Below, piece after piece: positions 1 to 4,853 of a DNA stretch of 5,838 nucleotides. The number at the start of each line of letters is the position of its first letter. Position 1 is the first letter of the stretch. Below the pieces are notes generated by a model. The model had not been told where the DNA came from. It searched no databases and saw nothing but the letters and a program-made list of their open reading frames with translations. The position numbers were made by a program, and so were the translations under genes. The stretch covers positions 1-5,838 of the forward strand of contig JAITDL010000025.1 of NCBI GenBank assembly GCA_031282565.1, read 5' to 3'. Origin of the DNA: Puniceicoccales bacterium. GTDB lineage: Bacteria > Verrucomicrobiota > Verrucomicrobiia > Opitutales > JAIRLM01.

Positions 1-313
1 CTTTTTCGTGCAGCCTTGATGAACTGGTACGCAACCTAATCGCAAGTGCAATACAGGTTAAAAGTACGGCAAAGCCTACAGTTACAACGGCGAGGAATAT
101 TGCGAAAAATCGATGGTAATTCAAGACGCGGACGCTTATAAGATCTTTTGCAAGTTGCCCCGCCAGTCCTTGCGCGATTATGGCCGTCGCAACCTGTTTG
201 CCGGCGTACTTCAGCATCGGCAATTCATTCGTAACAACTGATACTACGGCATTTCTTACGGCGCTGCCGATCAGCGCATAGTACATAAATGAAAGGTGGG
301 AATCGCCAATCAT
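1..313 (-). CDS. Partial unknown membrane protein (3' end missing)
   Basis: An open - strand frame starts at ATG 313-311 and stays open for 104 codons to the window edge, so the C-terminus is missing. I do not recognise the family. Residues 1-66 are mixed, with small-residue-rich helical stretches (for example around 38-60, with GKQVATAIIAQGLAGQLAKD). Residues about 69-92 form one strong hydrophobic segment (FFAIFLAVVTVGFAVLLTCIAL) flanked by NYHR and RLR, which suits a transmembrane helix. There is no N-terminal signal peptide. No clear Shine-Dalgarno precedes the ATG; an in-frame GTG at 331-329 is an alternative start. It is separated by 47 bp from the 3' end of the tRNA on the same strand and is divergent from the T3SS operon. 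Its neighbourhood allows a T3SS-related role, but nothing in the sequence shows one. Confidence 0.6.
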   Translation of the reverse strand, partial: MIGDSHLSFMYYALIGSAVRNAVVSVVTNELPMLKYAGKQVATAIIAQGLAGQLAKDLISVRVLNYHRFFAIFLAVVTVGFAVLLTCIALAIRLRTSSSRLHEK

Positions 314-360
314 GGTATAACCAGTAGGCACATCGCTGCAAAAGTAAAGTGTTTTCTCAA

Positions 361-437
361 TGGTGGGAAGTGACGGGCTCGAACCGTCGGCCTCCAGTGT
401 GTGATACTGGCGCTCTAACCAACTGAGCTAACCCCCC
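361..437 (-). tRNA. tRNA-Val (anticodon CAC)
   Basis: The reverse complement folds into a full cloverleaf. The acceptor GGGGGGT pairs with ACTTCCC, with two adjacent G-U pairs at positions 4-69 and 5-68. The D arm is GCTC/GAGC. The anticodon stem CCAGT/ACTGG encloses the 7-base loop ATCACAC, giving anticodon CAC (bases 401-403), which reads the Val codon GUG. The variable loop has five bases. The T arm is GACGG-TTCGAGC-CCGTC. The discriminator is A, and CCA is encoded at 361-363. It is transcribed away from the T3SS operon, with its 5' end 160 bp from the preferred sctD start. Confidence 0.95.
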
Positions 438-450
438 AGCGTGCCGGAAG

Positions 451-508
451 ATCACGAATTGGACTCCCGGCAAAGTCAATGGCTAAAGTTTTTAAAAAAA
501 ATTATTAG
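451..508 (-). promoter_or_regulatory. Probable promoter of tRNA-Val
   Basis: On the - strand TTGACT (479-474) is a near-consensus -35 box. After a 17-bp spacer comes CGTGAT (456-451), a weak -10 box with 3 of 6 consensus bases. Transcription would start near 444, a few bases before the mature tRNA 5' end at 437. Immediately upstream of the -35, 484-508 is nearly all A/T (a T5A8 tract), where an UP element for the RNA polymerase alpha subunit would lie. A GC-rich discriminator follows the -10. This layout is typical of stable-RNA promoters. The weak point is the poor -10. Confidence 0.5.
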
Positions 509-596
509 TCGGCGAAAAGTTATTCCGTTTCAGTTTGACAGCTGCAATGGAGCGGGCCAGACTGGCGGGGATGATTGTGTCGTCGAGGAGGATGAG

Positions 597-1952
597 GTGG
601 CAGGCTATCGCATAAAACTATTAACTGGGCCACATACGGGCGCCGAGGTTGAAATGGACACCAATGACTCCATCTTGACAATTGGCAGCGGTGACGGCGC
701 TGAACTCCTGCTCGCCGACGCACTCGTGAGACCGCTCCACGCGGAACTCAGCTGCGACGGCGGCCAGATTTTTGTGAAGCAATTGGGCGGGAAAACATTC
801 CTCAATGGAAAACCGCTAACCGGTGAAGGGCCGACGGCGATAGGTGATTTCCAATTTGTAACCGTCGGGACAACGCACATGCTCATAGGCCCCATCGACG
901 GGGACTGGTCTCTCCACGACGGCGATGAAGTACCGATCCTAGAACTTGACGACGATGAAGTTCCGAGAGAAATTTCATCGAAGGTGAACATGGTTGCGGA
1001 CCAGGCCGTTCTCCGAGCCGCAAGGGATCGCGTCGAACGTGCCGCACGCAGGAAAAAACGGCTGAAGATATTCGCGTACGTCGTCGGGACTATCGTCATC
1101 CTATTCGTGGCAACGTGCCTCATTCCCAAGAAAAAAAGTCCAAATGCCGCCGACACGGAAAAAATAATACGGTCGCAGTTGGCAGCCATGGGCCAGTACC
1201 CGGCGGTATCTGTGCGCGCCGACAGGGGTCAGATAATAGTCGACGGCTACGTGCAAACCAATGCCGATCTCCAGGATCTTCGGACAATCATCGGCACGGC
1301 CTATCCTGGAGTGCACTACGCAGTCCGCAGCCAGGAGAGAATCATATCCGCCATAGACGAACAGCTGCGAAGTCTCGATGGACGATTTCGCGTAACACAG
1401 CTACAACCCGGAGCCTATGCCATAGGAGGCTACGTCTACGACGCCGACACCTGGCAAAAAACTCGCTCACGGCTAACCTCAGATGTCGCCGGCGTTAAAA
1501 AAATACAAAATGATGTGCTTACGCCTGACCAGATCCTCGCCATGGCCCAGGAAGTGCTATCCAGAAACGGCCTATCTCGGTACATAGGCGTTGTGCCAGA
1601 AGCAAATCGCATTCTTTTTCACGGAAAAATCAGCTCACTGCAAATGGAACAATGGAAGTCTGCTGCGGAAGATTTTATCCAGACATTTGCCGACACCGTC
1701 CCGCTGGATTTTGACGTGCAAACACTTTCTGCTCAGACTGAAACATCTGTTAACGCATTCTTCCCACAGCCAATACAATCCATAACCATCGGATCCTCCG
1801 GACTCAGCTGGGTGGCAACGGGAGATGGCCACAAATATTTCATAGGGTCGTTTTTACCGAGCGGATGGCGCGTCGACGCCATAGAATCCGATGGGCTGTC
1901 ACTGAGCCGCGAAGGAAAACGAATCAACATGCGATTGGAGGCGCTGCGGTAA
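597..1952 (+). CDS. sctD: T3SS inner-membrane ring protein SctD (YscD/HrpQ family)
   Basis: SctD is the bitopic protein that forms the outer ring of the injectisome basal body at the inner membrane. From GTG 597 the product has 451 residues. Residues 2-100 are a cytoplasmic FHA-like domain opening with YRIKLLTGPHTGAEVEM. The FHA loop reads IGSGDGAELLLADALVRPLH (29-48), so the usual GR and SR/H phosphothreonine residues are not kept, as is common in SctD. A basic stretch RRKKRLK (151-157) precedes one transmembrane helix (about 157-176). The periplasmic part has a BON-like ring-building domain (about 204-245), two further repeats of similar size (about 263-313 and 326-374), and a beta-rich C-terminal domain (about 394-447). 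The start at 597 is chosen for the GAGGAGG at 585-591, 5 bp away, and because the FHA domain begins at once. An in-frame GTG at 441 would add 52 residues, but it has no ribosome-binding site and overlaps the tRNA promoter. It is the first gene of the operon; its stop is 1 bp from the next start. Confidence 0.9.
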   Translation: MAGYRIKLLTGPHTGAEVEMDTNDSILTIGSGDGAELLLADALVRPLHAELSCDGGQIFVKQLGGKTFLNGKPLTGEGPTAIGDFQFVTVGTTHMLIGPIDGDWSLHDGDEVPILELDDDEVPREISSKVNMVADQAVLRAARDRVERAARRKKRLKIFAYVVGTIVILFVATCLIPKKKSPNAADTEKIIRSQLAAMGQYPAVSVRADRGQIIVDGYVQTNADLQDLRTIIGTAYPGVHYAVRSQERIISAIDEQLRSLDGRFRVTQLQPGAYAIGGYVYDADTWQKTRSRLTSDVAGVKKIQNDVLTPDQILAMAQEVLSRNGLSRYIGVVPEANRILFHGKISSLQMEQWKSAAEDFIQTFADTVPLDFDVQTLSAQTETSVNAFFPQPIQSITIGSSGLSWVATGDGHKYFIGSFLPSGWRVDAIESDGLSLSREGKRINMRLEALR

Positions 1953-1953
1953 A

Positions 1954-2178
1954 TTGGCCGAATGCATGCGCGGAAAACAGGTGGTCATGGTGCCACTTGA
2001 GAATGAGTTGCGCGATCCACTGCGGCGCCGTGAGGTTTTGAATCAGCTCATGGAGGGACTGGGCCGCGTTAATCAAATTTTGCTAGGCGGCCTCGATAGA
2101 AAGCGCTTCGCCGCCTATGAATCGCTAAAAAAATCATTTCTTGCGGCAATTTTCGTGATAAAAAATTTTCGCAGTTGA
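1954..2178 (+). CDS. sctE: Small T3SS needle co-chaperone, SctE-like (YscE/EscE/SsaE type)
   Basis: This is a 74-residue predicted all-helical protein between sctD and sctF, the slot that holds yscE/escE-type genes in other injectisomes. Members of that family bind the needle subunit together with SctG and prevent early polymerisation in the cytoplasm. The sequence has two helix-forming stretches separated near GGLDRKRF (45-52). The second carries the AYESLKKSFLAAIFVIKNF pattern, which resembles the Y-x5-L-x3-A-x2-I-I end of YscE. Small proteins of this family diverge strongly, so position is a large part of the case. The start is uncertain. TTG 1954 has GGAGG at 1937-1941, 12 bp upstream inside the sctD end. 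ATG 1966 and ATG 1987 are in-frame alternatives without a good site. An A7 run occurs at 2127-2133. Confidence 0.65.
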   Translation: MAECMRGKQVVMVPLENELRDPLRRREVLNQLMEGLGRVNQILLGGLDRKRFAAYESLKKSFLAAIFVIKNFRS

Positions 2179-2225
2179 CAGGGAGAGTTTGCTTTGGCAA
2201 GCTAGTCGTGCATTGGGGGTAGTAG

Positions 2226-2525
2226 ATGCCAGATCTTAAAGAAACTGATTTTTCACCGTCACTATTTGAAACGGCAAAAGACAAGGGTTCCGTCCACACC
2301 TTTGAAAATTTGTACAATCTGCTTGGCAATGTTGTTCATAGCCAGGAAACAGACCTGAACAACGCCATCGGGAAATTGGCCGACAGTGGAAGCAACATCG
2401 ACCAGGGCGCGCTGCTAAGAGTGCAGGGCATGGTGCAGAGCTGGGCGGTGACCTCGGGCTTGGCGACCGGTACACTCCGCGCCGCCGGTGATGCGCTGTC
2501 CAGAACTACGCAGAGCATCCGCTAG
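2226..2525 (+). CDS. sctF: T3SS needle subunit SctF (YscF/EscF/PrgI family)
   Basis: SctF is exported early and polymerises into the hollow extracellular needle. The product has 99 residues. Residues 25-99 match the needle fold: a helix (FENLYNLLGNVVHSQETDL, 26-44), the family motif DLNNAI (43-48), a turn with ALLRVQ (62-67, compare the P-x-x-L-x-x-L-Q turn of other needle proteins), then W73 and a long C-terminal helix ending TTQSIR. It lacks a cleavable signal peptide, as expected for a T3SS substrate. At 99 residues it is longer than the usual 70-90, the excess being a polar N-terminal tail of about 24 residues. ATG 2226 is preceded by GGGGGT (2215-2220). The 47-bp gap after the SctE-like gene is the largest in the operon, and the SctG-like gene begins 11 bp after its stop. 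Confidence 0.85.
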   Translation: MPDLKETDFSPSLFETAKDKGSVHTFENLYNLLGNVVHSQETDLNNAIGKLADSGSNIDQGALLRVQGMVQSWAVTSGLATGTLRAAGDALSRTTQSIR

Positions 2526-2536
2526 GATTCCACACC

Positions 2537-2986
2537 ATGGACAGCGGCCAAACCAGCACCTACGCCTGCGAAATCCCCGAAGATTTTGTCGAGGTCCGCT
2601 CAGAGTGGCTACAGCTGCTTATGTCCGTTGGCTACGTGGCCTGCGGCCAGGGAAGGCCGTCCCAGTCGGCGATTATTTTTGATGGAATTGCGGCGGTGCG
2701 GCCAGACTCGGAATTGCCGCTGATCGGACTCGCCATGGCCCAAATAAATTTAGGTAAAATAGCACTCGCCGGCGATACATTGCTCAAAAGAGCGGCGAAA
2801 TTAAATCCTGGGAGTCAACTTGTTAGGGCCTTTGCCGCCATGGCACTTCGCATGGCCGGGATTGTCGAGGAAAGCGATCGACTCATCGACGCCGTCATTG
2901 CGGATGGCACTGACCACTGCGCCACCGAGCTTGCGCGCAATTTAAAAAACGAAGATTTCAAATATTTGCGCAAAAAATCGCGCTAG
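2537..2986 (+). CDS. sctG: T3SS TPR co-chaperone, SctG-like (YscG/EscG/CdsG type)
   Basis: The product has 149 residues and is predicted all-helical, with TPR-like repeats. The first helix pair covers about 23-53 (with GYVACGQGRP and AIIFDGIAAVRP). A clear TPR covers about 57-92 (DSELPLIGLAMAQINLGKIA, then A86 and P91). A third repeat covers about 94-121 (AFAAMALRMAGIVEESDRLI). SctG proteins wrap the C-terminal helix of the needle subunit and, with SctE, hold it soluble until export. The position directly after sctF supports this. The length is nearer to the chlamydial CdsG type than to the 115-residue YscG/PscG. ATG 2537 has AGGA (2524-2527) overlapping the sctF stop. A basic tail (KKSR) ends the protein. 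A general LcrH-type translocator chaperone is the main alternative, made less likely by the operon place. Confidence 0.75.
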   Translation: MDSGQTSTYACEIPEDFVEVRSEWLQLLMSVGYVACGQGRPSQSAIIFDGIAAVRPDSELPLIGLAMAQINLGKIALAGDTLLKRAAKLNPGSQLVRAFAAMALRMAGIVEESDRLIDAVIADGTDHCATELARNLKNEDFKYLRKKSR

Positions 2987-2998
2987 GAGTACATTGCC

Positions 2999-3403
2999 AT
3001 GGCAAACGCAGCAGTTCAAGTTCCAGCAATTGGTGGCGTCTCCCCAGCCGGAGGTGGCGAGCAGCCATTTGGATCGGTCCTCTGGGGGGGGGTTGACAAA
3101 TTCGTCGAAGCATTGAATGGCGCACGGGTCGGAACGTCAGCCGTCGGCACCTCCGGCAGCACTGAAGAAATCAAGGAATCCGTATTTCAAAAAATCTTGC
3201 GGCCGCTCGGAGAATTCAGGAGTAACTTCGACTCAATAATAGGTGCCATATCAAACATAGTATCAACTGGCAACATTGGCATGAAGGAATTGATTCAAAT
3301 CCAATTCCAGTTGACGCAACTGTCCTACATGAACGACGTTACGGCAAAAACCGCCGACAAAGTCTCCCAGGGCACGCAGACGCTATTCAGAAATCAGGGC
3401 TAG
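2999..3403 (+). CDS. sctI: T3SS inner rod protein SctI (YscI/PrgJ family)
   Basis: SctI forms the short inner rod or adaptor that anchors the needle in the export apparatus. The product has 134 residues. The C-terminal part is diagnostic: MKELIQIQFQLTQLSYMNDV (95-114), then TAKTADKVSQGTQTLFRNQG to the end, matching the family pattern of a helix with LxxQxxLxxxxxxxxxxxKxxxKxxQGxxTLxxxQ. The N-terminal 60 residues are Gly/Ser/Ala-rich and probably disordered, as in other rod proteins that serve as export signals. ATG 2999 has AGGAGT (2985-2990), 8 bp away and overlapping the sctG-like stop. Codons 29-32 lie in a run of nine G (3084-3092), so a one-base slip would destroy the protein. It is the last recognisable T3SS gene here; no sctJ follows. 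Confidence 0.88.
   Translation: MANAAVQVPAIGGVSPAGGGEQPFGSVLWGGVDKFVEALNGARVGTSAVGTSGSTEEIKESVFQKILRPLGEFRSNFDSIIGAISNIVSTGNIGMKELIQIQFQLTQLSYMNDVTAKTADKVSQGTQTLFRNQG
3084..3092 (+). repeat. G9 homopolymer inside sctI
   Basis: Nine G residues in a row span the Trp29-Gly-Gly-Val32 codons of the inner rod gene. Other Gly codons of the gene are mostly GGC or GGT and GGA, so this tract is not forced by the protein. Tracts of this length are known slippage sites in phase-variable genes. A sequencing error is possible too, but the frame as given is intact. Confidence 0.9.
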
Positions 3404-3521
3404 CGTTGTTGTAAAAAAAAATTTTGCCGGCAACGAACTCGCGCCAAGCTATTTAGGCCATTGCAATTGTGCGATGCCGTTATGGACTTGCAAAAAAATT
3501 CCCAGATGCTAAAATGATCCC

Positions 3522-4412
3522 ATGGCAGAATTACTTCCAGACTGCTACGGTGGACGCCCAGAAAATAATCAACTCGATGCCATGGCAAATAAAGCCGTGC
3601 GCGATGGGTCTGCCGCTACGCGTTTGAATACGTTAAAACTCGTTGCTAGCATCGCCGTGCCAATAGCCTTTTGCGTGATGTTTTTAGCATCGTTCGCACT
3701 AGTTGAGGTTTCAATTGCTGCATTCTTGATTCTTTTCTTCATTGGAGCTGCTGGCGCATCCACCGCATGGATGATTCGCCTCTCGATGGAGAGATACAGC
3801 GTCATCAGCATGCTGGAAAACAATCAAAAAGCCGCCTTATTTACCAATGCGCATGTCGGCAAATATGAAACTCTTTGCGGCCTATGTGGAGGCGATGAAG
3901 GATTTGAAAAGGCTAACCAGTCATGGACTGAGATGATTGAAGCCCTTAATAAGCTCCTCGAGGGGGATCCCACACTGAAAAATCTAGCTGAATTATATAG
4001 ACTCAAAGTCGACCTTGAGAGGCAGGTCGATGAGAATCGCGGCGTAGGAGACTCGAAGCTGTACGCTAGACTTGAATCCGCAGAGAACGAAATAGACATG
4101 TTTGAGGGAAAGTGGCCATTGCATGCGCAGGCTTTTAAAACGATTTTTCTGCTGGAAAAAGTAGTATTTGATAAAAGTACCAATGCGCGCTCCGCTGCTC
4201 TGCCGCTCGCGATGTTCACTGGAGTTGCGGAGGTTAGAATGCAAGATTATGATCAGTACTATGACTACGACAATCATCGATGGGTACGTGTATTTCGCGA
4301 CAACACATGTTGGAGTGCCGCACTTGATCAAGCTAAAAAAGCATTTAATGGATTCGGCCTACTATGGGAGCAGGTAGAGAAAACGGACACGTCCCGCGGA
4401 TTGGAGCATTAG
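3522..4412 (+). CDS. Unknown protein with N-terminal hydrophobic hairpin, candidate T3SS effector
   Basis: The product has 296 residues and I recognise no family. Residues 1-37 are polar. Two hydrophobic segments (about 39-59 and 63-85), joined by only a few residues, form a tight hairpin (SIAVPIAFCVMFLASFALVE, then AAFLILFFIGAAGASTAWM). Both ends would therefore face the same side. The remaining 210 residues are soluble: a CGLC motif at 119-122, a helical and probably coiled-coil region about 134-195, and a Tyr/Asp cluster DYDQYYDYD (242-250) next to WVRVF. The paired hydrophobic lobe resembles the layout of chlamydial Inc proteins and some other T3SS-inserted effectors, but this is architecture, not sequence similarity. 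The gene lies 118 bp after sctI on the same strand. No good ribosome-binding site precedes ATG 3522; Met21 (ATG 3582) is an alternative start. A plain inner-membrane protein is the alternative reading. Confidence 0.75.
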   Translation: MAELLPDCYGGRPENNQLDAMANKAVRDGSAATRLNTLKLVASIAVPIAFCVMFLASFALVEVSIAAFLILFFIGAAGASTAWMIRLSMERYSVISMLENNQKAALFTNAHVGKYETLCGLCGGDEGFEKANQSWTEMIEALNKLLEGDPTLKNLAELYRLKVDLERQVDENRGVGDSKLYARLESAENEIDMFEGKWPLHAQAFKTIFLLEKVVFDKSTNARSAALPLAMFTGVAEVRMQDYDQYYDYDNHRWVRVFRDNTCWSAALDQAKKAFNGFGLLWEQVEKTDTSRGLEH

Positions 4413-4445
4413 GAATGCGCTCGCTATTTTTCTTGATTGGAGCAT
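4399..4445. repeat. 11-bp direct repeat around a stop codon
   Basis: GATTGGAGCAT occurs at 4399-4409, just before the stop codon at 4410-4412, and again at 4435-4445. The period is 36 bp. It may mark a small duplication at the end of the preceding gene, or be chance. Confidence 0.5.
4404..4431 (+). terminator. Possible weak intrinsic terminator
   Basis: GCATT (4406-4410) pairs with AATGC (4414-4418) around a 3-base loop. An alternative register pairs GAGC (4404-4407) with GCTC (4419-4422). The hairpin overlaps the stop codon of the preceding gene, and TTTTT follows at 4427-4431. The stem is short and AT-rich, and four bases separate it from the T run, so termination would be partial at best. 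Confidence 0.33.
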
Positions 4446-4853
4446 CCAGATTCCAAAATGCATGCGCCGGTGGCGCGCCGCTCTTACCGTAGGCGTAAAA
4501 ATTCTCCCGGCGCTATTTCCTTTCCTTAATTTCCGCCTGCCGCGGTGAATTTTCTCGACGCGAATTATGTCTTAGCGCGGTTCCTGCGCTTTCTGCTCTG
4601 CATTGCAACTGGCGGAATTCTGCGCGTAGTTATTCTGCTCCTTAAAAATAGGTGACTATCCGATGCTAGCCCCATTGTTTTGCTGATTTTTACAGAAAAA
4701 TAGCGTTTCGACGTGCCTGCACGTAAATAAATTGCTACGCTGTAAATTTTTATTGTGGCGCCTTCGGCGCCTGCTCCAATTAGCCGTAAAAAGCGCGAGT
4801 TGCTATGCATTGAGTAACGTTCTCGGCGAGCTCGTGTTTGGAGGGCTACTAAG
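4413..4853. other. 441-bp intergenic region without a convincing gene
   Basis: No frame here has both a ribosome-binding site and protein-like content. The stretch holds several short inverted repeats: GCGCC/GGCGC at 4464-4476, AGCGC/GCGCT at 4574-4590, ACGTGC/GCACGT at 4711-4724, and GGCGCC-TTC-GGCGCC at 4757-4771. None of the GC-rich ones has a T run directly after it on either strand. TTTAC (4689-4693) and AGCGT (4702-4706) can pair with ACGCTGTAAA (4737-4746) around the third hairpin, making a larger branched or bulged stem. A GTG-started 36-codon frame at 4545-4655 encodes a hydrophobic peptide. A structured RNA, an untranslated leader of the next gene, or a decayed gene would each fit. 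Confidence 0.5.
4757..4771. other. GC-rich hairpin GGCGCC-TTC-GGCGCC
   Basis: A perfect 6-bp GC stem with a 3-base loop lies 82 bp before the next start codon. An A/T-rich stretch (4743-4754) lies on its left, so neither strand has a U tract right after the stem and it does not qualify as an ordinary terminator. It could be a leader structure or part of a dispersed repeat. Confidence 0.5.

Noticed and set aside
311..334. Seven-codon leader frame (MCLLVIP) whose stop overlaps the start of the left-hand gene
   Set aside because: It has no ribosome-binding site and is too short to distinguish from chance.
535..540. Consensus TTGACA before sctD, and similar ones at 2175-2180 and 3093-3098, as promoters
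   Set aside because: None has a recognisable -10 box at 16-18 bp, one lies within sctI, and three such hexamers in this length are expected by chance.
605..1189. Long - strand open frame of 194 codons opposite sctD
   Set aside because: It is antisense to the FHA and membrane-helix coding part of sctD, is Ser-rich with no domain-like pattern, and has no supporting ribosome-binding site.
3824..4331. Two - strand open frames (131 and 112 codons) opposite the hairpin protein gene
   Set aside because: Both lie antisense to a + strand gene with better protein character and show only Ser/Leu-rich composition.
4757..4771. GGCGCC hairpin as an intrinsic terminator
   Set aside because: No U tract directly follows the stem on either strand; on the + strand the T-rich part lies upstream of it.
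4565..4810. 81-codon - strand frame in the intergenic region
   Set aside because: No Shine-Dalgarno precedes its ATG at 4810, it runs through several GC-rich hairpins, and the C-terminus is a low-complexity basic stretch; probably chance.
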